Notes under the pieces: generated by a model
What the model was told of the DNA's origin: nothing
What the model saw: the letters and a program-made list of their open reading frames with translations, nothing else
Database searches by the model: none
Shown here: in pieces, positions 17,464-25,638 of the stretch
Layout of the letters: each line of letters opens with the position of its first letter
Position numbering within the stretch: the first letter of the stretch is position 1
Translations under genes and position numbers: made by a program
NCBI RefSeq assembly: GCF_003025035.1
Contig: NZ_PYJN01000018.1
Span: 124,001-188,000, forward strand
From: Rhizobium sp. SEMIA4064
GTDB taxonomy: Bacteria > Pseudomonadota > Alphaproteobacteria > Rhizobiales > Rhizobiaceae
Reading direction: 5' to 3'
DNA: 64,000 bases

Positions 17464-18384
17464 ATGTCTCATCTCATGTTCAAGCTCGCGCATATTTCCG
17501 ACGTTCACCTAGGCCCCTTGCCTCGGCTTTCGATCAGAGAACTCGCCTCCAAACGCATTACCGGATTTGTGAACTGGCACCGAAACCGGCGCAAGCATCT
17601 TTTTGGCGGAACGCTCGATCTTCTGCTCGACGACATCAGGTCAAAGCAGGCCGATCATCTGGCGGTGACCGGCGATCTCGTCAATCTCGCCAGCGGTATC
17701 GAAATCCGCACTGCCGCGGAATGGCTGAAGACGCTCGGCGACCCTGCCTTTACCTCCGTCGTACCCGGCAACCACGATGCCTATGTGCCCGGCTCCTATG
17801 AGAAGGCCATGCGCGCCTGGTATCCATATGTCCAGGGCGACCATGCGCCGTCTGAGTGGCAGGAGGATCGGCGCATTTTCCCCTATCTGCGCATTCGCGA
17901 CCGCGTCGCGCTGATCGGCTGCTCGACGGCGGTGGCGACGCCCCCCTTTGCCGCCAGCGGCTTCTATTCGGCCCGGCAGGCACGCGAGACAGTCAATATG
18001 CTGCGCGCCGCCGGCGAGGCCGGCCTTTTTCGCGTTGTTATGATCCATCATCCGCCGATCCGAGGCGCAACCAGCTTTTACAAGCGCATGATCGGCATCC
18101 GCCGCTTCGCCGCTGTGGTCTCGACGGGCGGTGCGGAACTCGTCCTGCACGGCCACACGCATCTTAACACGCTGCATTGGCTGAGGGGGCAGACCGGCCC
18201 GGTGCCCGTCGTCGGCATCGCATCGGCCTCGCAGGGTCCCGGCGGGCTGAAGCCGGCCGCTGCCTACAATCTCTTCACCATCGACGGCCATCCCGGCGCC
18301 TGGGAGCTCAAGGCCGAGCGCTTCAGCCTCAATGCACGGGGCGACGACGTAGAGGAGCAAGGCGTCGATATCCTGGCTTCATAA
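17464..18384 (+). CDS. Metallophosphoesterase (calcineurin-like)
   Basis: A 306-residue dinuclear-metal phosphoesterase with all five blocks: AHISDVHLG, VTGDLVN, PGNHD, a central MIHHPP, and HGHTHLN. No signal peptide, so likely cytosolic. The substrate is unknown; candidates for this family include cyclic nucleotides and UDP-sugar lipids. A second ATG at 17476 is possible; neither start has a strong ribosome binding site. Confidence 0.92.
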   Translation: MSHLMFKLAHISDVHLGPLPRLSIRELASKRITGFVNWHRNRRKHLFGGTLDLLLDDIRSKQADHLAVTGDLVNLASGIEIRTAAEWLKTLGDPAFTSVVPGNHDAYVPGSYEKAMRAWYPYVQGDHAPSEWQEDRRIFPYLRIRDRVALIGCSTAVATPPFAASGFYSARQARETVNMLRAAGEAGLFRVVMIHHPPIRGATSFYKRMIGIRRFAAVVSTGGAELVLHGHTHLNTLHWLRGQTGPVPVVGIASASQGPGGLKPAAAYNLFTIDGHPGAWELKAERFSLNARGDDVEEQGVDILAS

Positions 18385-18477
18385 GCTCTGGCATTTTGTG
18401 AAGGCGGCCCCGTCGTTTCGGTGGCGTTTTCGAATATCCGGCGCTACAATTCTCACATCGGATTTCAGGAGGATGGA

Positions 18478-19044
18478 ATGGGTTTTGGTGTAGCGATGAA
18501 GAGTTCGGCCGTGACTGCGCTTGCGGTCGGATTTCTGTTTGGCGCCAGCCTGCAGGCTCTCGCCGCCGGCTCCGAGGGCGACGAGACGGCACCACCGCCG
18601 AAGACCAAAACCACAACCAAATGTACTGACGGCAAGGTCTGGGACAAGGATAAAAAAGAATGCGTGAAACCGCAGAAAAGCGGCTTCAACGACGATAAGC
18701 TTTTCCAGGCGGCGCGCGAATTCGCCTATGCCGGCCAATATGACAACGCCATCACCGTCCTGAAACTTGCCAAGAACCAGGACGATCCCCGTATTCTCAA
18801 CTATCTCGGTTATTCCAACCGCAAAGCCGGACGCATGCAGCTCGGCATGACCTATTATCGCAAGGCCCTCCAGCGCGACGAAAACTACATTCTCGCGCGT
18901 TCCTATATGGGCCAGGCGCTGCTCGAGCAGGGCGATGTGCAGGCGGCGCGTGTGCAACTTGTTGAAATCCGCGATCGCGGCGGCGAAAACACCTGGGCCT
19001 ATCGCGCGCTGCTGCAATCGCTGAATGGTCAAATCAGGTATTGA
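18478..19044 (+). CDS. Secreted tetratricopeptide-repeat protein
   Basis: A 188-residue periplasmic protein. Residues 1-29 form a signal peptide (AVTALAVGFLFGASLQALAA). After a Thr/Lys-rich linker with two Cys (TKCTDGKVWDKDKKEC), residues ~75-185 make about three TPR units (AREFAYAGQYDNAITVLKLA, ILNYLGYSNRKAGRMQLGMT, ILARSYMGQALLEQGDVQAA). The start at 18478 has a CAGGAGGATGGA ribosome binding site. It probably serves as a protein-interaction scaffold in the envelope. It precedes the ECF sigma unit, but the 210-base gap argues against one operon. Confidence 0.9.
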   Translation: MGFGVAMKSSAVTALAVGFLFGASLQALAAGSEGDETAPPPKTKTTTKCTDGKVWDKDKKECVKPQKSGFNDDKLFQAAREFAYAGQYDNAITVLKLAKNQDDPRILNYLGYSNRKAGRMQLGMTYYRKALQRDENYILARSYMGQALLEQGDVQAARVQLVEIRDRGGENTWAYRALLQSLNGQIRY

Positions 19045-19255
19045 GACAGGTGCGAGAACCCCATTCCTCAAGATCGTGTGAGAAGTGGAGATGAAGCGCA
19101 CAACCGCTTTTTGAAGACTTGCGAAACGGCACGAAAATGGTTCATACCAACACAGAACGATCCTTCGGCTCAGTTAGCTTTTTCCGCAAGAAAGGCCGTC
19201 TTTTGCCGAAGGACGACCGCAGCTCGACAACCCTCAACGCCCCTGTGGAAAGACA

Positions 19256-19771
19256 ATGCCTACGCCGGTAGCCGCCATCGACATCAGACGAGATCTGGTA
19301 GGCCTTCTTCCGAAGCTCCGGCGCTTCGCCTTGACACTGGCCGGCGATCTGACTGACGCGGACGAGCTGGTGCAGGGCGTTTGCCAGCGCGGCATTGCGA
19401 AATTCCATCTGTGGAACAATGACGGCCGGCTCGAAAGCTGGCTCTACACCATGGCCCGCCATCAATGGGTGGAAGAGTCCCGACGCCATCGGCTGCGGCC
19501 TGCCACCAAGGGTAGCGCCTTGGAACAAGGCGAACTGGCAACGCCGGGCATGCGTACCAATCCTGTCGAAGCAAGCGAAGCGCATCAGATGGTCACATCT
19601 TTGCCCGAAGGACTTGCCAGTGTCTTCCTGCTCGTCGATGTCGAAGGGCATAGCTACAAACAGGCGGCCGATATTCTTGGCATCTCCTTGTCGACGGTGG
19701 CGTCCCGGCTTTCCGGCGCCCGCCTTCGCCTCGCCACTCAAGGTCACAGCCGCTCGCCGCGAAGGTTTTAG
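19256..19771 (+). CDS. ECF-family RNA polymerase sigma factor
   Basis: A 171-residue group IV sigma factor with region 2 (LPKLRRFALTLAGDLTDADE to ESWLYTMARHQWVEESRR) and region 4 (LPEGLASVFLLVDVEGHSYK, then AADILGISLSTVASRLSGAR). It is paired with an anti-sigma factor starting 2-11 bases after its stop codon. Such pairs are normally autoregulated; I did not identify the promoter sequence. The signal it responds to cannot be read from sequence. Confidence 0.93.
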   Translation: MPTPVAAIDIRRDLVGLLPKLRRFALTLAGDLTDADELVQGVCQRGIAKFHLWNNDGRLESWLYTMARHQWVEESRRHRLRPATKGSALEQGELATPGMRTNPVEASEAHQMVTSLPEGLASVFLLVDVEGHSYKQAADILGISLSTVASRLSGARLRLATQGHSRSPRRF

Positions 19772-19782
19772 CATTGCAGGAT

Positions 19783-20610
19783 ATGAAAAAAATGCCGCTC
19801 GAAACTCGTTTGTCCGCCTTTATGGACGGCGAGACGAGTCGCGAGGAGAAAGAGGAGCTGGAGCGGCTCATCGCCTCCGATCCGGAAGCGCGGCGGATTT
19901 TCGATGAACTGAAGCATGGCTCCGATGTCGGCCGCAAGGCTTTCGACGAGGTACTGAAGGAGCCGGTGCCGCTAGCTTTGGTGCGCTCCATCAAAAGCGC
20001 GCAGGCGCCGAAGCCGCGCGAGCCCGCCCCTCGCCTTTCCCGGCCATCCCTGAAGCTTGCTCCGACCGGTCGCCAGGCGCTCGCCGCCGCTCTCATCCTC
20101 TTCGTGGTCGGTGGCGGCATCGGCTATCTCTTCGGCGTCCAGCCGTCCAGCGCGCCGGCTGCGACCCCGGCTGCACCGGCCCCGAGCCGCACATGGCTGG
20201 ACGATATTGCCGCCTATCACCGCATCTATGCGCATCAGCCTCGCCATGTCGTCGAAGTACAGGCGACTGAAGCCGACGAGATCATCCAATGGCTGAAGGG
20301 GACCGTCGGCGTGAAATTCAACGTGCCGGATCTCGCCGCCGATGGGTTGGTCTTCCAAGGCGCGCGCATGTTCATTGCCACCGGCAAACCGGCCGGTCAG
20401 TTGATCTACAAGGACCTCGACGGCGACGTCATCGCCATCTGTTTCATGAAAGATGAAGGGGTCGCCGACGACGGCAATTTTGACGAGACCATCAGGGATG
20501 ATGTGAGCATCGTATCCTGGCATCGCAACGGCACCGCCTATGCCGTCGTCGGCCCCTCCTCCGACGCGATGCTCGACCAGATCGCCGACCGGGTATCGAC
20601 GGAAATTTGA
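19783..20610 (+). CDS. Membrane anti-sigma factor
   Basis: Partner of the ECF sigma factor just upstream. About 275 residues: a cytoplasmic N-terminal anti-sigma domain (ETRLSAFMDGETSREEKEEL), a single transmembrane helix near residues 95-118 (ALAAALILFVVGGGIGYLFG) and a periplasmic domain (TWLDDIAAYHRIYAHQPRHV to the end). I chose ATG 19783 after GCAGG; an in-frame TTG at 19774 is an alternative and would add three residues. No HxxxCxxC zinc motif is visible, so redox sensing of the ZAS type is unlikely. Confidence 0.9.
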   Translation: MKKMPLETRLSAFMDGETSREEKEELERLIASDPEARRIFDELKHGSDVGRKAFDEVLKEPVPLALVRSIKSAQAPKPREPAPRLSRPSLKLAPTGRQALAAALILFVVGGGIGYLFGVQPSSAPAATPAAPAPSRTWLDDIAAYHRIYAHQPRHVVEVQATEADEIIQWLKGTVGVKFNVPDLAADGLVFQGARMFIATGKPAGQLIYKDLDGDVIAICFMKDEGVADDGNFDETIRDDVSIVSWHRNGTAYAVVGPSSDAMLDQIADRVSTEI

Positions 20611-20720
20611 GCTGAGCCGCCACAGCCCTGCTTGCGACTTTCATGCAGCCCGAGGATACTATCAGTCAGTCCATCGCGCCCGGAGCTTCAGCCGACGGGC
20701 GCATTCCCTGGAGATTGACC

Positions 20721-20924
20721 ATGTCCGACATTCTGTTGACCATCCCGGAGATTGACGAGCGCATTGCGGCAATAAGAGAAAATCTCCGCGAGTTGATCGA
20801 ACAGGCGGCCGCATATTCCGGCGCAGCGGACGAGGAACTCGCATCGACACGCATCGCCGAGCAGGAGGAAGAGCTCGAACGCCTGATGAAACGGCGCGAG
20901 GAACTTTCCGGACAAAAGCCCTGA
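20721..20924 (+). CDS. Small coiled-coil protein
   Basis: A 67-residue acidic helical protein (IAAIRENLRELIEQAAAYSG, RIAEQEEELERLMKRREEL) with heptad-like hydrophobics, following TGGAG before the ATG. No family recognised. It may be a structural or regulatory small protein; function unknown. Confidence 0.65.
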   Translation: MSDILLTIPEIDERIAAIRENLRELIEQAAAYSGAADEELASTRIAEQEEELERLMKRREELSGQKP

Positions 20925-20970
20925 CGGCGAGAAGACGGCGTTGACTTGTCTGCCGTCTCCTCTCGCAAGA

Positions 20971-21375
20971 TCAGCGAGATCGCGCCGGCGAAATCGTTGC
21001 CGTGGCCTGCTCACTTGAAAAGATGATGAAGGCGAACAGCAGAACGCCGATGAAGATCACGATCGACGCTGCCGCAACGATCGGCTCCATCGCCATATTG
21101 CCGAGAAGCATCATATACAATGCCGGCACCAGGACTGCGACGCCGGCTGTGTAGACACAATATTGAATCATCGCCAGCCGCCTTTCCGCCTTTTGCGGGT
21201 TCAGCGCATGATAACCGCCGAAGAGTGCCATGGTCACCCAGCCGAGGAGATTGGCATGCGCATGGGCGCCGATGACGCTATGATCCTCGGTAATTGCCAT
21301 TTTCAGGCCTATTCCAATTCCGATGATCAGAAAGATGATTGCTGTCTTGAAATACAGATTGGCAACGCGTGGCAT
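20971..21375 (-). CDS. Small haem-copper-oxidase-like membrane protein
   Basis: A 134-residue protein with four predicted transmembrane helices. The segment VIGAHAHANLLGWVTMALFG resembles the helix of cytochrome oxidase/NorB subunit I that carries the low-spin haem His ligand, and such proteins are often annotated as cytochrome c oxidase-like in rhizobia. The protein is far too short to be a full oxidase subunit (about 450-550 residues). It may bind haem as a small membrane cytochrome; this is inference. Confidence 0.75.
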   Translation of the reverse strand: MPRVANLYFKTAIIFLIIGIGIGLKMAITEDHSVIGAHAHANLLGWVTMALFGGYHALNPQKAERRLAMIQYCVYTAGVAVLVPALYMMLLGNMAMEPIVAAASIVIFIGVLLFAFIIFSSEQATATISPARSR

Positions 21376-21573
21376 GACGTTCCCCCCAGATAGGATTGCC
21401 GGCAGTTTAAAATATCACGCCGATCCGCCTGCCGGGAATTCAGCTTAATGGACGATAGCGGGGTCGATTTCACCCATATCGGGGGAAGCGCCTTTCTATG
21501 GATGCCATTTTTGCTGACATTAGCGCCATCATGCGCTATACAACCGGCAAGCGACTTGAGAGGAGAGCGTTTG

Positions 21574-21606
21574 ATGAAAACCCACGGCACCGGAAACCAC
21601 CGCTGA
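21574..21606 (+). CDS. Possible 10-residue upstream ORF before the ABC exporter
   Basis: ATG at 21574 is preceded by AGGAGAGCG (about nine bases upstream) and encodes MKTHGTGNHR before TGA. The coding bases overlap an 8-bp inverted repeat, CACGGCAC (21583-21590) with GTGCCGTG (21613-21620), so translation would open the hairpin. It lies 74 bases before the ABC exporter start. Whether it is translated is untested. Confidence 0.35.
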   Translation: MKTHGTGNHR

Positions 21607-21679
21607 AAAGCAGTGCCGTGAAGGGCTGCTTGTTCGGCCCATCCATCAAACTGTCATCTCGCGCCCCTGGAGGGCACTC

Positions 21680-23530
21680 ATGTTTCGTCGCTTTGAAAAG
21701 CTCGTCGATCCGTTCCAACATTATGCCGATCTGAACCCGCCATCCGATCCATGGCGGTATCTGAAGGGCAACCTGCATCCGTTCCGCTTCGTCATGGCAA
21801 TGAGCCTTGCCCTGACCGTCATCGGTGCGGCGATCGAGATCTGGCTCATCGGCTATACCAGCCAGCTCGTGGATATCCTGGCAGCCGCTCGGCCGGATCA
21901 ACTTTGGGCATCCCATGGCACCGAATTGCTGGCTGCCGCCGCCCTTGTGCTGATTGGACGGCCGCTTGCCGGCTATGTCAGGGAAAGCCTCGACGACATC
22001 GCATTTCGGCCGAATGCCGAGACCTTGTTTCGCTGGCGCGCCCATCGCCACGTCCTGCGGCAATCCGTTGGCTGGTTCCGCCAGGATTTTTCCGGGCGCA
22101 TCGCCAGCCAGGTGCGCGACATCGGCAATTCCGCGACTGGAGCGGCCTATGCGGTGCTGCATACGCTATCCTTCGTGACAATCTATGTCGCCGGCTCGCT
22201 CTGGCTCATGGCCTCGATCGATCTGCGTCTCATCTGGCCACTCCTCGTCTGGCTCTGCTGCTATCTGGGTCTGATGGCGTTGGTCATCCCGCGGCTTCGC
22301 AGAGCGTCCGAGGACTTTCAGGGCGCCTATGCAGCGCTCACGGGCATGTTGGTCGACACCTATGCCAATATCGACATCATCAAGCTCTTTGCCAATGCGG
22401 CCGAAGAAGACCGTGAAGGACGGGAGCGCTTCGCCGCTGCCCGCAAGACCTTCGTGCGCGTGCAGAAGCTCGAAGTCATGGTCAATTCGAACATGCTGTT
22501 CCTGGGTAGCTGTCTGATCGTCGGCCTGGTCGGCTATGCCGTGATCCTTTGGCAGGCCGGCAGCGCGCCGCTCGGTCTGATTGCCGCCTCACTCGCCTTG
22601 AGTTTCCGCATCACCGGCATGGCGGAATGGATGCTCGACGCCGTCTCGTCGCTGTTCGGTCACCTCGGCGCAATGCGGCAATCGCTGCTGACCGTGACGC
22701 AACCGCTCACCGTCACGGATGCGCCTGATGCCCGCCAACTCACAGTCAGTGGCGGCGGTATTACCTTCAAGAAGGTGACGCATCATTATGGCAAGGGTAG
22801 TGGCGGCCTGGCCGGCGTTTCACTGCGGATCGCACCCGGCGAAAAGGTCGGCCTCGTCGGTCGTTCCGGCACCGGAAAGTCGACGCTCGTCAATCTGCTA
22901 TTACGGTTCTTCGATCCGGAAGCGGGTTCCATCGAAATCGACGGACAGAATATTCGCGGGATCACCCAGGAGAGCCTGCGCAGACAGATCAGCATGGTGA
23001 CCCAGGACGCTGCCCTGCTCCACCGCTCGGTTCGCGATAACATCGCCCACGGCGATCCCCGGTTCTCCGAAAACGCGATGATGGCGGCGGCGGACAAGGC
23101 GGCGGCGAGCGGATTTATCGCAACGCTCCGGGATCACGAAGGCCGCACCGGCTACGATGCCCATGTCGGCGAGCGCGGCGTCCAGCTATCGGGCGGACAA
23201 AGGCAACGCATCGCCCTTGCCCGCGCCATCCTCAAGGATGCGCCGATCCTCGTGCTGGACGAAGCGACGTCGGCGCTGGATTCGGAGGTGGAGGCTGTTA
23301 TCCAGGAGACGCTCTATGGCGTCATGGAGGGCAAAACGGTCATCGCGATCGCCCATCGCCTGTCGACCATCGCGCGGATGGATCGCATCGTCGTCCTCGA
23401 TGAAGGGCGGATCGCAGAAGACGGGACCCATGGCGATCTGCTCGCGCAAAACGGCATCTATGCCGCATTATGGGCACGCCAATCCGGCGGCTTCATTGGC
23501 GACGATGATCCCGTCTTGAACGACGGATAG
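21680..23530 (+). CDS. ABC transporter, fused permease and ATPase (exporter type)
   Basis: A 616-residue half-transporter that dimerises into an exporter. Residues ~35-330 contain six membrane helices. The ATPase domain (370-605) has Walker A VGRSGTGKST near 393, Q-loop SMVTQDA, signature LSGGQRQRIALARAI near 503, Walker B ILVLDEATSALD and the switch IAHRLSTI. Start ATG 21680 is preceded by CTGGAGGGCACTC. Its substrate may be a lipid or drug and cannot be told. A short ORF with hairpin lies upstream, and a bidirectional terminator separates it from leuA. Confidence 0.93.
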   Translation: MFRRFEKLVDPFQHYADLNPPSDPWRYLKGNLHPFRFVMAMSLALTVIGAAIEIWLIGYTSQLVDILAAARPDQLWASHGTELLAAAALVLIGRPLAGYVRESLDDIAFRPNAETLFRWRAHRHVLRQSVGWFRQDFSGRIASQVRDIGNSATGAAYAVLHTLSFVTIYVAGSLWLMASIDLRLIWPLLVWLCCYLGLMALVIPRLRRASEDFQGAYAALTGMLVDTYANIDIIKLFANAAEEDREGRERFAAARKTFVRVQKLEVMVNSNMLFLGSCLIVGLVGYAVILWQAGSAPLGLIAASLALSFRITGMAEWMLDAVSSLFGHLGAMRQSLLTVTQPLTVTDAPDARQLTVSGGGITFKKVTHHYGKGSGGLAGVSLRIAPGEKVGLVGRSGTGKSTLVNLLLRFFDPEAGSIEIDGQNIRGITQESLRRQISMVTQDAALLHRSVRDNIAHGDPRFSENAMMAAADKAAASGFIATLRDHEGRTGYDAHVGERGVQLSGGQRQRIALARAILKDAPILVLDEATSALDSEVEAVIQETLYGVMEGKTVIAIAHRLSTIARMDRIVVLDEGRIAEDGTHGDLLAQNGIYAALWARQSGGFIGDDDPVLNDG

Positions 23531-23534
23531 TGGA

Positions 23535-23572
23535 CAAAAAAAATCCCCTCGATGACATCGAGGGGATTTGTC
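23535..23572. terminator. Bidirectional Rho-independent terminator
   Basis: AATCCCCTCGAT (23542-23553) and ATCGAGGGGATT (23557-23568) form a perfect 12-bp stem with a GAC loop. On the minus strand it is followed by eight T, ideal for leuA; on the plus strand TTTGTCTT follows the stem for the ABC gene. It lies between the two convergent genes. Confidence 0.92.
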
Positions 23573-23596
23573 TTCACTAGGCGATGCGGCTGAAAT

Positions 23597-25309
23597 TCAG
23601 CCCTGTTTCGCCCGGATATCGAGCACGCGGTTCGCCGCCGAGACGATCGCCTCGAGAGAGGCGGCGACGATGTTGGTATTGATGCCAGCACCGAAGAGCT
23701 TGCCGCCGGGATAGGAGGTCTCGACATAGGAGATTGCCGCGGCATTCGAGCCATGCTGCAGCGAATGCTCGGAATAATCCTCGACCGACATCGGAATGTC
23801 GAGATAGATCGAGAGAGCATTGATGAAGCCGTCGATCGGGCCGTTGCCGCGGCCTTCGATGCGCTTCACCTCGCCATTGTCGGTGATCTCGGCTGCGACG
23901 ATCCGCTGCCCCCTGTTCTCGGGATCGGCGAAGGTGTGGTGGTCGACGAAGCGGATGCGCGCGTCGGACTGGGTCACGTAACGCTCGATGAAGTGGTCGT
24001 AGATGCGCTTGGACGGCAATTCCTTGCCCTCTTCGTCGGTGATGCGCTGGATCTCTTCGCGATATTCCACCTGGAGATTGCGCGGCAGGTTGAGCCCGTA
24101 ATCCTGCTGCATGATGTAGGCGATGCCGCCCTTGCCCGACTGCGAGTTGATGCGGATGATCGCCTCGTAGGTGCGGCCGACATCCTGCGGATCGATCGGC
24201 AGATACGGCACTTCCCAAACCGGATGGTTGGCGACCTTGGCGGCCTTCATGCCCTTGTTGATCGCATCCTGATGTGAGCCGGAAAAGGCGGTGTAGACCA
24301 GTTCGCCGACATAGGGGTGGCGTTCGCCTATCGCCATCTGGTTGGAATATTCGAAGACTTCTTTCATGCGCTCGATGTTCGAGCAATCCAGCTCCGGATC
24401 GACGCCCTGCGTGAACATGTTCAGCGCCATGGTGACGACATCGACATTGCCGGTACGCTCACCGTTGCCGAACAGCGTGCCTTCGACGCGGTCGGCGCCG
24501 GCCATCAAGGCCAGTTCGGCAGCGGCGATACCGGTGCCGCGGTCATTATGCGGATGCAGCGAGATGATCAGGTTTTCGCGGTTGTCCAGATTGCGGCACA
24601 TCCATTCGATCTGGTCGGCATAGATGTTCGGGGTCGCCATTTCGACGGTGGAAGGCAGGTTGATGATCAGCTTGTTGTCCGGCGTCGGCTTCACTACGTC
24701 GATGACGGCGTTGCAGATTTCCAGCGCCACCTCCAGTTCGGTGCCGGTGAAGCTTTCCGGCGAATATTCGAAGCGATAGCCGCCACCCGCCTTGGCCGCC
24801 ATGTCGGTGATCATCTTGGCCGCATCGACGGCGATCTCCTTGATCCCCTTCACATCCTTGGCAAACACCACGCGGCGCTGCAATTCGCTGGTGGAATTGT
24901 AGAAATGCACGATCGGCTTGTTGGCGCCTTCCAATGCCTCGAAGGTGCGGGTGATCAGCTCCGGCCGGCACTGCACCAAAACCTGCAGCGACACGTCGTC
25001 GGGCACATTGCCTTGCTCGATGCACCAGCGGGCAAAGTCGAAGTCGGTCTGTGATGCCGAAGGAAAACCGATCTCGATTTCCTTGAAGCCCATCTCCAGC
25101 AACAGGTGGAACATGCGGGCCTTGCGGTCGTGGCCCATCGGATCGACGAGCGCCTGGTTGCCGTCACGCAGATCGACGGAGCACCAAATCGGCGCCTTGG
25201 TGATGGTTTTCGAAGGCCAGGTTCGGTCGGGAATATTGATCTGCGGGTAAGCGCGGTACTTCGCCGCTGCGTCGGGCATGCCTTTGGGGGAATGGCTGTT
25301 CGCGTCCAT
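23597..25309 (-). CDS. leuA: 2-isopropylmalate synthase
   Basis: First committed step of leucine synthesis: condenses acetyl-CoA with 2-ketoisovalerate. The 570-residue protein is of the longer LeuA type 2 class. It has VDLRDGNQAL near residue 47, the metal-binding SLHPHNDRGTG near 250, DRVEGTLFGNGERTGNVD near 280, and a C-terminal regulatory domain from about residue 430 (feedback by leucine). Upstream on the same strand at 25469-25594 is a candidate leader peptide with a run of four Leu codons, followed by a strong hairpin, suggesting attenuation. It ends at a clear terminator. Confidence 0.97.
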   Translation of the reverse strand: MDANSHSPKGMPDAAAKYRAYPQINIPDRTWPSKTITKAPIWCSVDLRDGNQALVDPMGHDRKARMFHLLLEMGFKEIEIGFPSASQTDFDFARWCIEQGNVPDDVSLQVLVQCRPELITRTFEALEGANKPIVHFYNSTSELQRRVVFAKDVKGIKEIAVDAAKMITDMAAKAGGGYRFEYSPESFTGTELEVALEICNAVIDVVKPTPDNKLIINLPSTVEMATPNIYADQIEWMCRNLDNRENLIISLHPHNDRGTGIAAAELALMAGADRVEGTLFGNGERTGNVDVVTMALNMFTQGVDPELDCSNIERMKEVFEYSNQMAIGERHPYVGELVYTAFSGSHQDAINKGMKAAKVANHPVWEVPYLPIDPQDVGRTYEAIIRINSQSGKGGIAYIMQQDYGLNLPRNLQVEYREEIQRITDEEGKELPSKRIYDHFIERYVTQSDARIRFVDHHTFADPENRGQRIVAAEITDNGEVKRIEGRGNGPIDGFINALSIYLDIPMSVEDYSEHSLQHGSNAAAISYVETSYPGGKLFGAGINTNIVAASLEAIVSAANRVLDIRAKQG

Positions 25310-25425
25310 GTTTCGTCTCTTCCTTTCCCGTCATTTGCCCCGCGTCTTAACCGATCGTATGCGGCTTGGCGATGACAAATACGGACCCGCTATGGGGTAT
25401 ACTGTCGATTTTAGGGATATGTCGC

Positions 25426-25470
25426 GAGGAGCGATGGCCGGGCGGGCTCTACGGCCGCCGAGCGCTCCTC
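25426..25470 (-). promoter_or_regulatory. Hairpin downstream of putative leuA leader
   Basis: On the minus strand GAGGAGCG (25470-25463) pairs with CGCTCCTC (25433-25426), starting within the leader stop codon region. The GC-rich interior can form further pairs. There is no U-tract after it, so it is not a canonical intrinsic terminator; it could act by Rho, or as a pause or anti-antiterminator. Confidence 0.45.
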
Positions 25471-25594
25471 AAAGGACCCGGCAACCGCGCGTAAGGCCGA
25501 GAAGAAGAAGCGAAGTCAGGGCGCGCGTATTGTCACGCAGGGCAACGCGCCCACGTGCAATCTGTTCGGAAATCTTCGCGCCAGTCGTCTTCAT
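25469..25594 (-). CDS. Putative leucine-rich leader peptide of leuA
   Basis: A 41-residue ORF between benE and leuA on the leuA strand. It contains a run SLLLLGL encoded TCG-CTT-CTT-CTT-CTC-GGC-CTT near its C-terminus, ending TGA. The sequence CGCGCG occurs both just before (25522-25528) and just after (25486-25492) the Leu codons. Either copy could pair with an upstream ACGCGCCC-type segment (25545-25552), so alternative structures are possible. This fits leucine-dependent attenuation. The start codon has only a weak ribosome binding site, and the true start could be internal. Confidence 0.5.
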   Translation of the reverse strand: MKTTGAKISEQIARGRVALRDNTRALTSLLLLGLTRGCRVL

Positions 25595-25638
25595 GCCCGC
25601 GCTTATAGCCGTGCAGTCAAAAAGAAGCAACCCCTCGC

